From positions 2,934,001 to 2,998,000 of the forward strand of contig NZ_CP031167.1 in NCBI RefSeq assembly GCF_004346925.1: 64,000 nt of DNA. The letters run 5' to 3'. Source of the stretch: Stenotrophomonas sp. ASS1 (GTDB lineage: Bacteria; Pseudomonadota; Gammaproteobacteria; Xanthomonadales; Xanthomonadaceae). Position 1 is the first letter of the stretch. Each line of letters opens with the position of its first letter. Below are positions 1 through 8,715 of the stretch, piece after piece. A program made the position numbers and the translations under genes. The notes under the pieces are model-generated. The model was not told the DNA's origin. It saw only the letters and a list, made by a program, of their open reading frames with translations, and did not search any database.

Positions 1-823
1 CCAGGTCGAGACCATCAGCGAAGAAATAGTCGAGCCCCGGCTGGCGGCTGAAGCGCTCGGCAATCCAGCCTTCCGGCGTCTTCACTGAAATGCCCAGCCC
101 GTTGTCCTCGCAGACGAACAGGATCGGCGCCGGCAGCTTCTGGTAGGCCGACCACATCGCGGTGTTGAACGCGGTCTGCGCGGTGGCATGGTTGGCCGAG
201 GCGTCGCCGAACGAGCACAGCACGATGCTGTCGGCCGGGATCGGCAACGGCTGCCCCAGGCGCTTGCCGCTCTCGATGGCCAGCGCGGTGCCCAGCGCTT
301 TCGGCAGGTGCGACGCGATGGTCGAGGTCTGCGGCAGCACCCACAACGGTTTGCTGCCCCACACCTTGTGGCGGCCCCCGCTGGCCGGGTCATCGGCGCT
401 GGCGGCGAAAGACAGCGCGGCATCGCGTAGCGGATCGATGCCCGGCACCTGGCGCGAACGCTCGGCCATGAAGGCACCAGAGCGATAGTGCAGGAAGGCT
501 GGATCGGTATGCCGGCAGGCCCGCGCCAGCAGCGCGTTGCCCTCGTGGCCGGAGGAACCGATGGTGTAGAAGACCTTGTTCTGAACGCGCAGCACGCGTG
601 CCATCAGGTCCAGCTGGCGGCTGGCCAGCTGCGAATCGAACAGCTCGCCAAACGCGGCGGCAGTGAGCGTGCTGCCCGGCAGGATCGGCGCATCCGGTGC
701 CGGGCGCGGACGCGGGGTGCCGCGCCAGCCACGTACCGCATCGAGGAAGTTGACGTCGCACACTTCGGCGCGGTTGAGCACGCGCATGCGTGCGGGAATC
801 GGATCTGGAACCACAGCGAACAT
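1..823 (-). CDS. Thiamine-diphosphate-dependent 2-oxoacid dehydrogenase E1 component, partial
   Basis: The gene runs off the left edge, so only the first 274 residues are visible. The ATG at 823 has GGAGGG six bases upstream. Residues 206-209 (GDAS, within SFGDASANHATAQ) and 239-242 (EDNG) form a variant of the ThDP/magnesium motif GDG-x(26-30)-N of E1 alpha subunits. The SSGHEGNALLARA stretch near residue 90 also fits the E1 alpha fold. This family decarboxylates 2-oxoacids (pyruvate or branched-chain type) and passes the acyl group to an E2 lipoyl protein. Whether a transketolase-like beta half is fused downstream cannot be seen. The substrate is not decided by this sequence; branched-chain 2-oxoacids are a guess. 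Confidence 0.75.
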   Translation of the reverse strand, partial: MFAVVPDPIPARMRVLNRAEVCDVNFLDAVRGWRGTPRPRPAPDAPILPGSTLTAAAFGELFDSQLASRQLDLMARVLRVQNKVFYTIGSSGHEGNALLARACRHTDPAFLHYRSGAFMAERSRQVPGIDPLRDAALSFAASADDPASGGRHKVWGSKPLWVLPQTSTIASHLPKALGTALAIESGKRLGQPLPIPADSIVLCSFGDASANHATAQTAFNTAMWSAYQKLPAPILFVCEDNGLGISVKTPEGWIAERFSRQPGLDYFFADGLDL

Positions 824-901
824 CGAACACCCTCCGTGTCGTTGTTGCATTCCGCCCGGCGCTGGCCAGACGCTACCCTGTGGGGGTCACCTTGGTGAGA
901 G

Positions 902-1558
902 TCACGCGGCCTCGAATCGCGAGCGCACTTCGGCAGTCACAGCCGGCATCGGCAGGAAACGCGGTTGTTCACGCACGCGCTGCAGCCAGCCACGCACTTC
1001 CGGGAATGGCTCCAGGCTGATACCGCCCTCTGCCGCCACGTCGGTGTAGGCGAACAGCGCGATATCGGCGACGCCATATCCGTTGCCGGTGAACCACTGC
1101 GCTTCGCGCAGATGTTGCTCCATTACTGCCAGCGCGGTGGCGGCGCGCTCGTGCAGGCGCGGCAGTTCGGCTCGGCGCGGTGAATCAGCGGGGGTCCAGC
1201 CACGGATGAAGCGCGCCACCGCCACGCACGGCTCGTGCGTGTACTGCTCGAAGAACATCCAGCTCAACGCCTGCGCGCGCTCCCAGCCATCGGTGGGCAG
1301 GTACGGCGTGCCCTCGGCCAGCCAGAACAGGATCGCGTTGGATTCGGTCAGCACGCGGCCATCGTCGCGGACGATCAGCGGCACCTTGGCATTCGGATTC
1401 AACGCCAGGAATTCGGGGGTGTGGGTCTGGCCATGGGCGCTGTCCACCTCCACCCAGCGGTAGCGGCTGCCGAGCTGCTCCAGCAGCAGGCGCACCTTGT
1501 GGCAATTGCCCGAGACCGACATGCCATGCACCGTCAACGGGACGCGCTCTTCCACCAT
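902..1558 (-). CDS. Glutathione S-transferase family protein
   Basis: This is a 218-residue cytosolic GST. The N-terminal thioredoxin-like half has VSGNCHKVRLLLEQL as its first helix, the cis-proline segment NAKVPLI near residue 60 and the glutathione-binding ESNAIL just after. An all-helical C-terminal half follows, with GNGYGVADIALFAYTDV as the conserved helix with its N-capping Asp. Such enzymes conjugate glutathione to electrophiles or act as peroxidases or isomerases; the substrate is unknown. The start at 1558 is preferred because GGAG lies six bases upstream. An ATG at 1570 in the same frame would add four residues. It lies 78 bp downstream of the E1 gene start and on the same strand. 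Confidence 0.9.
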   Translation of the reverse strand: MVEERVPLTVHGMSVSGNCHKVRLLLEQLGSRYRWVEVDSAHGQTHTPEFLALNPNAKVPLIVRDDGRVLTESNAILFWLAEGTPYLPTDGWERAQALSWMFFEQYTHEPCVAVARFIRGWTPADSPRRAELPRLHERAATALAVMEQHLREAQWFTGNGYGVADIALFAYTDVAAEGGISLEPFPEVRGWLQRVREQPRFLPMPAVTAEVRSRFEAA

Positions 1559-1651
1559 CGCCTGCTCCATCGGATCCGGCCGGCGGCCAGCTGCGTGCAG
1601 TCTGGCAAGCGCGCCGATGAATGCCAAGCGCGGGTGCAGCATGGCAACCCG

Positions 1652-1723
1652 GTAGTGCCGGCCGCTGGCCGGCAATCGCGCGAATCTGCCGCAACGCGGT
1701 TGCCGGCCAGCGGCCGGCACTAC
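1652..1723. repeat. GTAG-type REP (SMAG-like) inverted pair
   Basis: Two palindromes face each other. The left begins GTAGTGCCGGCC-GCT-GGCCGGC and the right is its reverse complement ending in CTAC, with a 26-bp spacer between. Each can fold alone (7-bp GC stem, 3-base loop) or the two can pair into one long hairpin. The GTAG head and stem match the SMAG REP elements described from S. maltophilia. The element sits between a GST gene and a GNAT gene, both on the minus strand, where it could also limit transcription or stabilise mRNA ends. Confidence 0.85.
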
Positions 1724-1733
1724 CGGGCAAGGC

Positions 1734-2276
1734 TCAGCGCGCGCGCTGCCGCCACTGCTCGCGCGACTGGCCCCAGATCTGCATCGGCTTGTCGTTGTAC
1801 GGCGCTGGCAACTCCCCCATGCGCAGCAGGGTGCTGCCGAGCTTGCGCGCCACGGCCCGCGAGTTGTCGTTGTTCTCGGCAATGGTGTGGATCACTTCGT
1901 CCCAACCCAGCGTGTCGAACGCCCAATCGATTGCTGCGACCGCCGCTTCCGGCGCATAGCCCCGGCCCCAGCTGGCATGACGGATGCCCCAGCCGACCTC
2001 GGTACCGGGCCAGTCCTGCGGTTGCCAGGGCCCCATCCGCCCGATCCAGTCACCGCTGGATTTCTCGATCACGCTGAACATCGAGAAGCCAAACAGCTGC
2101 CAGGCGCCAGCCAGGCTGCAGAAGCCACGCCAGGCCACCGAAGGCGGCTGCACGCCACCGAGGGTGCGCATCGTTTCCTCATCGGCGCAGAACGCCAGAT
2201 ACGGTTCGTAGTCCTCGCGCAGCAGCGGGCGCAGGATCAGGCGCTCGGTTTCGATGCGCAGGTCGAAGATGCTCAT
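1734..2276 (-). CDS. GNAT-family N-acetyltransferase (RimJ/RimL type)
   Basis: A 180-residue acetyltransferase opening with the usual IETERLILRPL strand of the RimJ/RimL/Pfam Acetyltransf_3 group. The acetyl-CoA loop is seen as the degenerate SWGRGYAPEA near residue 100, followed by the AENNDNSRAVARKLG motif near residue 140, which is diagnostic of this group. It transfers acetyl groups to an amine, either protein N-termini or small molecules; the substrate is unknown. The ATG at 2276 has GGAG five bases upstream, and longer in-frame starts lack both homology and a binding site. Upstream is a glycine-zipper protein on the same strand, 126 bp away. Confidence 0.88.
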   Translation of the reverse strand: MSIFDLRIETERLILRPLLREDYEPYLAFCADEETMRTLGGVQPPSVAWRGFCSLAGAWQLFGFSMFSVIEKSSGDWIGRMGPWQPQDWPGTEVGWGIRHASWGRGYAPEAAVAAIDWAFDTLGWDEVIHTIAENNDNSRAVARKLGSTLLRMGELPAPYNDKPMQIWGQSREQWRQRAR

Positions 2277-2402
2277 GCCGGCTCCATGTCGAAGGAAGCG
2301 TCCATGATGGTGGATTCGCGCCCCGCGCGGATGAATTTCGCCGGCTGCAACGAAACGGGCCGGCATAAGCCGGCCCGTCAGGTACTGCATGCGGCGTCTG
2401 GA

Positions 2403-3248
2403 TTACTGGCCCGTGCTGGCCGCCGTGGCACCGGCAGCAGCGGTCTGCGTGACCAGCTGGCCATCGACCACCGGCAGGCGATCGCTGGCCGGCTTGTTGT
2501 CCATGCGCACCGTCTTCTCGGCGCCGTCGTAGCGGTAGGTCACGTTGTACCCCTTCACCACGTCGTTGGTACCCATGGCAATGCGGTTGCCCGGCTTGCT
2601 GGCCATGCGCATGGTGCCGGTGGTGCCGTCCTCGTTGCGGTAGGTCACGTTGTAGCCGGTGACGCGGCTCGACTCGGAGGTCGCGGTCTCGGTGTGGCAC
2701 TGGCGCTCGGTGCGGTTGACCACGCGGCCACCCACATGGCGCTTGTCGATCTGGTTGCCGATGAAGCCACCGGCCACCGCGCCGGCCGCAGTGGCGGCCT
2801 TCTTGCCATTGCCGCCGCCGACCTGGTTGCCCAGCAGGCCACCCACCACAGCACCGACCACGGTACCGCCGACGTTGCCGTCACGTTCCGGCAGGCGCTC
2901 CTGCACCGTCACGTCCTGGCAGACTTCATGCGGGGTCTGGGTGGTGGAGGTCTCACGCACCGCGTCGGTGCCGATCACGGTGGCGTAGGCCTTCTGCTTC
3001 TCGGTGATCGGGTCGACCTTCAGCACATCGGCATATTCCAGCCCACGCGGTGCGGTCGGGTCGAGAGTGTCACCACGCGCGCCATCGTCGGTGGCGTTGC
3101 CATCGACCAGGCGCGATTCACCATTGGGGGTTCCGGCGCTGATGGAATCGGGCGATCTGTCGCCACTCTTCATGAAGGCGGCAGTGGCGATGCCACCGAC
3201 CAGCAGCGCGCCCGCTGCGACCAGGACAGTTGTAGTTGTGCTTTTCAT
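2403..3248 (-). CDS. Exported glycine-zipper 2TM domain protein
   Basis: A 281-residue envelope protein. The start at 3248 follows AAGGAG by six bases, and the N-terminus is a hydrophobic anchor or signal (residues 5-25). Between about residues 125 and 175 there are two Gly/Ala-rich helices, VGAVVGGLLGNQVGG and AGAVAGGFIGNQI, separated by a short basic linker. This is the glycine-zipper 2TM (Rick_17kDa-type) domain found in SlyB-like proteins. Two C-terminal repeats, each with GYNVTYR, are spaced about 35 residues apart and probably form a small beta domain. The role is likely envelope integrity or stress sensing; no enzyme motif is visible. A smaller relative lies at 5944. Confidence 0.8.
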   Translation of the reverse strand: MKSTTTTVLVAAGALLVGGIATAAFMKSGDRSPDSISAGTPNGESRLVDGNATDDGARGDTLDPTAPRGLEYADVLKVDPITEKQKAYATVIGTDAVRETSTTQTPHEVCQDVTVQERLPERDGNVGGTVVGAVVGGLLGNQVGGGNGKKAATAAGAVAGGFIGNQIDKRHVGGRVVNRTERQCHTETATSESSRVTGYNVTYRNEDGTTGTMRMASKPGNRIAMGTNDVVKGYNVTYRYDGAEKTVRMDNKPASDRLPVVDGQLVTQTAAAGATAASTGQ

Positions 3249-3411
3249 GACCTGCTCCTTGCGGACCATCCGCAACGTTCTCGAATCAGATTGCAGCATG
3301 CGCTGCCTGAACGGAATCTCCACATTTCCTGCTCATTCCCGTAACCCATTCAGCATCGGGAAATGCTGGGCCCGTGGTAGCGTTTGCATATTCCCCAGGA
3401 GGACCCCCGCC

Positions 3412-3627
3412 ATGGCCAACCCGATGCTGCTGCCGGTACTGCAATGGGCGCGCCGGCTGCGCTACCCCACCCTGTTCAAGCTCACCGCGGGCCTGTTCGC
3501 GCTGACCCTGTTCATCCCGGACCCGATTCCGTTCGTCGATGAGCTGGTGCTCGGCTTCGGCACCCTGCTGCTGGCCAACTGGAAGCGCCGCAACACCACC
3601 ACGCCTCCGCCGCTGGAGCAGCATTGA
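3412..3627 (+). CDS. Small conserved protein, DUF6116-like
   Basis: A 71-residue protein preceded by AGGAGG nine bases before the ATG. It opens with a basic amphipathic segment, LQWARRLRYPTLFKL, then a hydrophobic stretch, a proline-rich IPDPIPFVDEL turn and a second hydrophobic stretch ending in WKRRN. It therefore looks like a short membrane-associated hairpin protein. It resembles the Xanthomonadaceae DUF6116 proteins, by recall only. It overlaps the TatD gene by four bases, so the two are probably translated together. Function is unknown. Confidence 0.7.
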   Translation: MANPMLLPVLQWARRLRYPTLFKLTAGLFALTLFIPDPIPFVDELVLGFGTLLLANWKRRNTTTPPPLEQH

Positions 3628-4403
3628 GCCTGCTGGTCGACAGCCACTGCCATCTGGACGCCAGCGAGTTCGACCGCGACCGCGCCGCGGTGGTCGAGCG
3701 TGCGCAGGCCGCTGGCGTGCACCAGCAGGTGGTGCCGGCGGTGACCGCAGCCAGCTGGCCGAAGCTGCGCGAGGTCTGCCAGCAGGCGCCGGGGCTGTAC
3801 CCAGCCTACGGCCTGCATCCGATGTTCCTGGCCGAGCACCAGCCTGGGCACCTGCCGCTGCTGCGCGAGTGGATCGAACGCGAACGCCCCTGCGCGATCG
3901 GCGAATGTGGTCTGGACTTTTTCGTTGAAGGCCTGGATGCCGAGGCGCAACAGGCATATTTCATCGGTCAGCTGGAACTGGCCCGTGAGTTCGAGCTGCC
4001 GGTGATCGTGCATGCACGGCGCGCGGTGGATGCGGTGATCGCCGCGATCCGTCGCGTCGGCGGCCTGCGCGGCGTGGTGCACAGCTTTTCCGGCAGTCCG
4101 GAACAGGCAGCGCAACTGCACAGGCAGGGCTTCCTGCTCGGGCTCGGCGGCCCGTTGACCTACGAACGCGCGCAACGCCTGCAGCGGCTGGTGCGCGAGA
4201 TGCCGCTGGAACAGCTGCTGCTGGAGACCGACGCTCCGGACCAGCCTGACGCCGGCATCCGCGGCCAGCGCAACGAACCGGCACGGCTGGCGATCATCGC
4301 CCGCCACGTGGCGGCGCTACGCGGGATGGAGCTGGACGCGGTGGCCCAGGCCACGACGGAGAACGCGCGGCGGCTGTTCGCGCTGCCCGCTATGCAACGG
4401 TAG
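3624..4403 (+). CDS. TatD-family metal-dependent hydrolase (YjjV-like)
   Basis: A 259-residue TIM-barrel hydrolase of the TatD DNase group. The metal ligands are in place: DSHCH near residues 6-10, GECGLDF near 91, IVHAR near 127, VVHSFSG near 152 and ETDAP near 206. Family members are magnesium-dependent 3'-5' DNases/RNases; the YjjV branch is poorly defined. The start is a TTG overlapping the stop of the preceding 71-residue gene. GGAG five bases before it supports this choice, and no ATG precedes the first beta strand. A REP pair follows the stop at once. Confidence 0.9.
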   Translation: MSLLVDSHCHLDASEFDRDRAAVVERAQAAGVHQQVVPAVTAASWPKLREVCQQAPGLYPAYGLHPMFLAEHQPGHLPLLREWIERERPCAIGECGLDFFVEGLDAEAQQAYFIGQLELAREFELPVIVHARRAVDAVIAAIRRVGGLRGVVHSFSGSPEQAAQLHRQGFLLGLGGPLTYERAQRLQRLVREMPLEQLLLETDAPDQPDAGIRGQRNEPARLAIIARHVAALRGMELDAVAQATTENARRLFALPAMQR

Positions 4404-4472
4404 GTGCCGGCCGCTGGCCGGCATCTGCGCTGATTCAATCATTCCGGGTTGCCGGCCAGCGGCCGGCACTGC
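4400..4472. repeat. GTAG-type REP inverted pair
   Basis: This is the same design as the copy at 1652, beginning GTAGGTGCCGGCC-GCT-GGCCGGCA and followed about 25 bases later by the reverse complement. It lies between the convergent tatD-like and tcdA genes and overlaps the last codon of the former by the first GTAG bases, which include the TAG stop at 4401-4403. The right arm ends CACTGCC rather than CACTAC, one step away from consensus. Confidence 0.85.
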
Positions 4473-4474
4473 CA

Positions 4475-5302
4475 TCACGCGTCAGCGTGATCCTCGACCA
4501 CTTCGGCCTTCACCTTCTTCGGCTCCAGCAGCATTTCAAGCGCCTTGCCGACCGCCGCGAACGCGAACGCACCGGTGATGTGGGTCGCCGCACCCAGGCC
4601 CGCGCCGCAGTCCAGCTTCAATGCCGCATCAGCGCCCAGGTTCGGGCGGATGCCACAGACGCTGCCATCGGCCTGCGGGTACTTCACATTCTCCAGCGAA
4701 TACACCGCCGGCACGCCGAAGTAGCGCTTGGCATTCTTCGGGAAGTTGAACTCGCTGCGCAGCTTCTTGCGGATCAACGCCAGCATGGCGTCGTGCTCGG
4801 TGCGCGAGACATCGCGGATGCGCACCAGGGTGGGATCGGTGCGGCCACCGGCGGCACCCACGGTCAGCAGCGGCAGCTTGCGGCGGCGGCACCAGGCAAT
4901 CGTCTCGACCTTGACCCGGAAGCTGTCGCAGGCATCGATCACCAGATCAAAGCCACGGTCCAGCAGTTCGGCCATGTTCGACACCGTCAGGAACGCCTGT
5001 ACGGCATCGACCGCGATGTCCGGGTTGATCGCGCGGCAGCGTTCGGCCATCGCCTCGGCTTTGTTGCGGCCGTAGTTGCCTTCCATCGCCGGCAGTTGCC
5101 GGTTGGTGTTGGACACGCAGATGTCATCGGCATCGATCAGGGTCAGGTGACCGACCGCCGAACGGGCCAATGCCTCCACCACCCACGAGCCAACGCCACC
5201 CATGCCCACCACCGCCACGCGGCTGCTCTGCAGGCGCTCGAGTGCGCCCACGCCATACAGCCGTTCGATGCCGGCGAAGCGTTGTTTGACCTGTTCGTTC
5301 AT
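4475..5302 (-). CDS. tcdA: tRNA threonylcarbamoyladenosine dehydratase TcdA
   Basis: A 275-residue E1-like (ThiF/MoeB fold) enzyme. The ATP-binding loop is VAVVGMGGVGSWV at residues 29-41, followed by the LIDADDICVSNTNRQ segment that holds the adenylate-coordinating Asp and Arg. TcdA (CsdL/YgdL) activates the threonyl carboxylate of t6A37 in tRNA with ATP and cyclises it to ct6A, in the cytoplasm. The length matches E. coli TcdA closely. The ATG at 5302 starts the well-conserved N-terminal RFAGIERLYG helix. It is convergent with the TatD gene across a REP pair. Confidence 0.93.
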   Translation of the reverse strand: MNEQVKQRFAGIERLYGVGALERLQSSRVAVVGMGGVGSWVVEALARSAVGHLTLIDADDICVSNTNRQLPAMEGNYGRNKAEAMAERCRAINPDIAVDAVQAFLTVSNMAELLDRGFDLVIDACDSFRVKVETIAWCRRRKLPLLTVGAAGGRTDPTLVRIRDVSRTEHDAMLALIRKKLRSEFNFPKNAKRYFGVPAVYSLENVKYPQADGSVCGIRPNLGADAALKLDCGAGLGAATHITGAFAFAAVGKALEMLLEPKKVKAEVVEDHADA

Positions 5303-5372
5303 CCGGCTATTTTAACGTGCAGGCGCCAGCGCCTGCAGCGCGCCGGCATCGAACCCATCCGGAGAGCCCGCC

Positions 5373-5807
5373 ATGAACGCCAGCCCGCCCCGCCGCCCGT
5401 CCACCGCCTACCGCTATCTGTTCGTGCTCGGCCTGGGCCTGTTGATCGGCCTGATCGCCACGGTGATGGTCGGCCGCGCCCTGCAGGCCCGCCGCGATCC
5501 GTTCCCGGACAGCCTGATGCAGGTGATGCAACGGCAATCACAGCTGCTGCAGCAGGCCCAGCAGCAGAACCGCTGCAGCCTGGCCGACAGCGTGCCGCGG
5601 TTGCAGGCGATGCGCCTGCTGTCCAACGACCTGGACCTGGCCTTTCCCGGGCTGAAGGACAGCGCGCAGTTCCAGCAGCATGCCAGCCAGCTGCGCGGCA
5701 ACCTCAACGCCGCTCTGGCGGCGCCGCCCAGCGACTGCACGGCCCTGGCCCGGGTGGTGGAAACGGTGCAGGCCGACTGCCGCGCCTGCCACCAGGACTT
5801 CCGCTGA
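5373..5807 (+). CDS. Membrane-anchored cytochrome c (c'/c556-like)
   Basis: A 144-residue protein with an N-terminal hydrophobic segment (residues 15-34) that is either an uncleaved anchor or a signal. A single haem site, CRACH, lies at residues 136-140, only four residues from the C-terminus. A haem site at the far end after helical sequence is the layout of the four-helix cytochrome c'/c556 group, although the body is shorter than the roughly 130 residues usual there. Two extra cysteines (near 68 and 122) could form a disulfide. It probably carries electrons in the periplasm. No partner redox gene is adjacent. Confidence 0.75.
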   Translation: MNASPPRRPSTAYRYLFVLGLGLLIGLIATVMVGRALQARRDPFPDSLMQVMQRQSQLLQQAQQQNRCSLADSVPRLQAMRLLSNDLDLAFPGLKDSAQFQQHASQLRGNLNAALAAPPSDCTALARVVETVQADCRACHQDFR

Positions 5808-5829
5808 GCCGCATTCATCCTGCAGCCGG

Positions 5830-5856
5830 ACAAGGCCTGCGCGGTTGGCGCCTTGT
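5830..5856 (+). terminator. Weak hairpin after the cytochrome gene
   Basis: ACAAGGC at 5830-5836 pairs with GCCTTGT at 5850-5856 across a 13-base loop, starting 23 bases after the cytochrome stop. The T-run is poor, so termination is uncertain. Confidence 0.3.
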
Positions 5857-5943
5857 TCACGTTCAAAAGGGGACGATTCGTCCACCCTGCTGCATGACGC
5901 AGTACCACCCCAGACACCCGCCTTCACGGCCAGGAGACGCCCC

Positions 5944-6438
5944 ATGAAGATCCAGCTCATCGCCGCCAGCGCCATCGCTACCCTTGCCCTGGCTGGCTGT
6001 GCCACCTCGCCCGGCTACGGCGGTGGTGGTTACAACAACGGCTACAACAATGGCGGCTACGGCAACAATGGTGGCTACAACCAGGGCCGCTGCGCCGACT
6101 GCGGCATCGTGACCCGCATCAACACCGTGCAGTCCGGCCGTACCGCGCCCAGCGCGACCGGCGCGATCCTGGGCGGCATCGTCGGCGCCGTGGCCGGCCA
6201 CGAGATCTCCGACCACACCGGCGGCAGCCGCGGCAACAAGAACATCGCCGCCGCTGCAGGCGCGGTCGGTGGCGCACTGGCCGGCAACCAGATCCAGAAG
6301 AACGTGACCAGCGATACCTACGACATCAGCGTGCGCATGGACGATGGCCGCACCATCGTGGTCAACCAGCGCGACCTCGGCGGCATCCGCGAGAACACCT
6401 ACGTGCGCGTGGTCAACGGCAAGGTCATCCTGCGCTGA
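5944..6438 (+). CDS. Glycine-zipper outer-membrane lipoprotein (SlyB-like)
   Basis: A 164-residue lipoprotein with lipobox ALAGC (Cys19). A Gly/Asn/Tyr-rich low-complexity linker (residues 25-48, repeated YNNG units) follows, then two glycine-zipper helices (about 75-95 and 105-125) separated by a basic stretch, and a C-terminal beta domain with VRMDDGRTIVV. This is the SlyB/Pcp/17-kDa surface antigen layout, so the protein is expected in the outer membrane with a role in envelope stability. The start at 5944 is fixed by the signal peptide. The CADC motif at about residues 51-54 could form a disulfide. A strong bidirectional hairpin follows. Confidence 0.85.
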   Translation: MKIQLIAASAIATLALAGCATSPGYGGGGYNNGYNNGGYGNNGGYNQGRCADCGIVTRINTVQSGRTAPSATGAILGGIVGAVAGHEISDHTGGSRGNKNIAAAAGAVGGALAGNQIQKNVTSDTYDISVRMDDGRTIVVNQRDLGGIRENTYVRVVNGKVILR

Positions 6439-6461
6439 CCTGCATCGGGCCGACGGCAAAG

Positions 6462-6487
6462 AAAAGGCCCGCTTGCGCGGGCCTTTT
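6462..6487. terminator. Bidirectional terminator between lipoprotein and cold-shock genes
   Basis: AAAAGGCCCGC-TTG-GCGGGCCTTTT-type hairpin with A and T tracts on the two sides, lying between convergent genes and able to stop transcription from both. Confidence 0.85.
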
Positions 6488-6509
6488 CATTTGACGGTAT
6501 GCAGCGCGA

Positions 6510-6719
6510 TCAGGTCGGCTGAACGGCGTCGGCCTGCAGGCCCTTCTGGCCCTGCACGACGGTGAAGGTGACCTTCTGGCCTTCCTTCAGGCTCTTGAAG
6601 CCCTGGGTCTGGATGGCACGGAAGTGCACGAACACGTCTTCGCCGTTTTCACGGCTGATGAAGCCGAAGCCCTTTGCATCGTTGAACCACTTGACGGTAC
6701 CGGTCTCGCGATCAGACAT
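6510..6719 (-). CDS. Cold-shock domain protein
   Basis: A 69-residue single cold-shock domain. RNP1 is KGFGFI near residues 16-21 and RNP2 is VFVHF near 29-33, with the KWFN aromatic patch ahead. These residues bind single-stranded RNA/DNA and melt secondary structure. The ATG at 6719 has GGGAG eight bases upstream. The 236-bp gap to the divergent DUF456 gene leaves room for the long 5' leader usual in csp genes. Whether this is the cold-inducible or a constitutive member cannot be told from sequence. Confidence 0.95.
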   Translation of the reverse strand: MSDRETGTVKWFNDAKGFGFISRENGEDVFVHFRAIQTQGFKSLKEGQKVTFTVVQGQKGLQADAVQPT

Positions 6720-6955
6720 CTCACTAACTCCCTGGTGACTCTCTCTTGTTGTAGGAAACGCCTGGTGGGCGGCTGACAAGCAAGGGGGAAGCGAGGTGCA
6801 TCGATGCAGCGGATCGGGAAGATCTTGCTTCATCAGGCCACGATCCACGGTGACCTTGCCAAGCTCAGCGACTGCAACTTAACCCGCCCAAAACGAAAAA
6901 GCAACTGGCAAAATCTTTCACTGTCAACCCCAAAACGACCACCATACGGGACAGC

Positions 6956-7441
6956 ATGGGACTCTCATTCATCTTATATCTGCTAGCGGTCATTTTTGTC
7001 CTCGTCGGCATCGCCGGAATCATCCTTCCGGCCCTCCCCGGCATCCCGCTGGTATTCATCGGACTGCTGCTTGCGGCGTGGGCCGACGGCTTCGCCCACG
7101 TCGGCTGGCCGACCCTGGTCGCGCTGGGCGTACTGACCCTGCTCTCGCTGCTGGTGGACGTACTGGCCACAGTGGTGGGTGCGCAGCGGGTCGGTGCCAG
7201 CCGCAAGGCGCTGTGGGGCACGTTCGTCGGCAGCATCGTCGGGCTGTTCTTCATGCCGATCGGCCTCTTTGCCGGGCCCCTGATCGGCGCCTTGGCCGGC
7301 GAGTACTGGCACACCCGTGAACTGGGCCGCTCGACCAAGGTGGGTCTGGCCACCTGGCTCGGCATCCTGCTCGGCCTGGCGCTGAAACTGGCCGTGGTGA
7401 TCGCGATGCTGGGCCTGTTCGCCTTCGCCTGGTTCCTGTAA
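6956..7441 (+). CDS. DUF456 membrane protein
   Basis: A 161-residue integral membrane protein with about four or five hydrophobic segments. It opens with the GIAGIILPALPGIPLVF signature of DUF456, and GALAGEYWHTRE near residues 111-122 is a conserved loop after the central Gly-rich helix pair. No function is established for this family. It is transcribed divergently from the cold-shock gene. The ribosome-binding site is weak (GGGAC), but the protein starts directly with its first membrane helix. Confidence 0.85.
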   Translation: MGLSFILYLLAVIFVLVGIAGIILPALPGIPLVFIGLLLAAWADGFAHVGWPTLVALGVLTLLSLLVDVLATVVGAQRVGASRKALWGTFVGSIVGLFFMPIGLFAGPLIGALAGEYWHTRELGRSTKVGLATWLGILLGLALKLAVVIAMLGLFAFAWFL

Positions 7442-7560
7442 GCCGCACCGTCTTCACGCCGCGCGCACGCGGTGGCCGTGCATAAACCGTGGGGGCTGGC
7501 CGCGATGCGGTACAGCCGCCACACTGTGCGATTCCCGTATTCACCGAAGGGCCTGCTGGA

Positions 7561-8715
7561 ATGACCCTCCCCCCGCTGCTTCCCCGCCTTGCGCCGCTGG
7601 CGCTGGCCCTGGCCAGTGCCCCATTGGCCGCGCAGGAATTCGTGCCCAGCACCGATACCTCGCCCGCTGCGTGTGCCGCCATCACCACTGACGCGGCGCG
7701 CCTGGCCTGCTATGACCGCCTGTTCGCGCATACGCCGCAGGCCACGGCCGCCGCGGATGCCGCTGCCGAGGCGGCCGCGCAGGCCCGTCGCGAAGAACGC
7801 CAGACCGCACGCGTGAGCCAGGGCGAAGAGAAACTGCGCGAGCGGGTCAGCGACCTGTTCCGCCCCGCTGCGCCGGACAGCGCGCTGGCCAATGCCGGCC
7901 GCGGTTCGCTGTTGGACAGCCGCTGGGAACTGGCCGAGGACTCCAAGCTCGGCCCATTCCAACTGCGTGCCTACAAGCCGGTGTACCTGCTGCCGGCGTT
8001 CTGGACCAGCGACCGCAACACCACGCCGCATTCGCCGAATCCGGCCAACACGGTCACCACGCCGCAGGTGCTGGACAGCGCCGAACTGAAGTTCCAGATC
8101 AGCTTCAAGACCAAGATCGCCGAGAACCTGTTCGGCGACAACGGCGACATCTGGGCCGGCTATACCCAGAGCTCGCGCTGGCAGGCCTACAACGGCGAGG
8201 ATTCGCGCCCGTTCCGCGAAACCAATTACGAGCCGGAAGTGATGATGGTGTTCCGCAACGGCTACTCGATCGGTGGCTGGCGCGGCCGCATGACCGGCAT
8301 CGCGCTGAACCACCAGTCCAACGGCCGCGCCGATCCGCTGTCGCGCAGCTGGAACCGGGTCATGCTCAACATCGGCCTGGACCGCGAGAACTGGGCGCTG
8401 GTACTGCGCCCGTGGTACCGCATCCCGGAAACCCGCAGCGACGACAACAATCCGGATATCGAGGACTACATGGGCCGCGGTGATGCGACCCTGACCTGGA
8501 ACCGCAACGGCCACGAAGTCTCGTTGATGGCACGCCATTCGCTGCGCACCGGCAGCCGCTCACATGGTGCCCTGCAGCTGGATTACGGCTTCCCGATCAG
8601 CAACCTGCTGCGCGGCCACGTGCAGATCTTCGACGGCTACGGCGAGAGCCTGATCGACTACAACCACAAGGCCACCTACGTGGGCGTGGGTGTGTCCCTG
8701 CTGGAGTGGTTCTGA
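7561..8715 (+). CDS. pldA: Outer-membrane phospholipase A1 (OMPLA)
   Basis: A 384-residue beta-barrel enzyme with a signal peptide (cleavage after ASAPLAA-QE, about residue 23). An alanine- and charge-rich segment (about 60-110) precedes the barrel and is longer than in E. coli PldA. The catalytic triad is clear: His251 and Ser253 in HQSNGR, and Asn265 in SRSWNR, with the same spacings as His142/Ser144/Asn156 of E. coli. The barrel ends in an aromatic residue (LLEWF). It hydrolyses phospholipids that reach the outer leaflet, in a calcium-dependent dimer. The next gene starts on the last base of its stop codon. Confidence 0.93.
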   Translation: MTLPPLLPRLAPLALALASAPLAAQEFVPSTDTSPAACAAITTDAARLACYDRLFAHTPQATAAADAAAEAAAQARREERQTARVSQGEEKLRERVSDLFRPAAPDSALANAGRGSLLDSRWELAEDSKLGPFQLRAYKPVYLLPAFWTSDRNTTPHSPNPANTVTTPQVLDSAELKFQISFKTKIAENLFGDNGDIWAGYTQSSRWQAYNGEDSRPFRETNYEPEVMMVFRNGYSIGGWRGRMTGIALNHQSNGRADPLSRSWNRVMLNIGLDRENWALVLRPWYRIPETRSDDNNPDIEDYMGRGDATLTWNRNGHEVSLMARHSLRTGSRSHGALQLDYGFPISNLLRGHVQIFDGYGESLIDYNHKATYVGVGVSLLEWF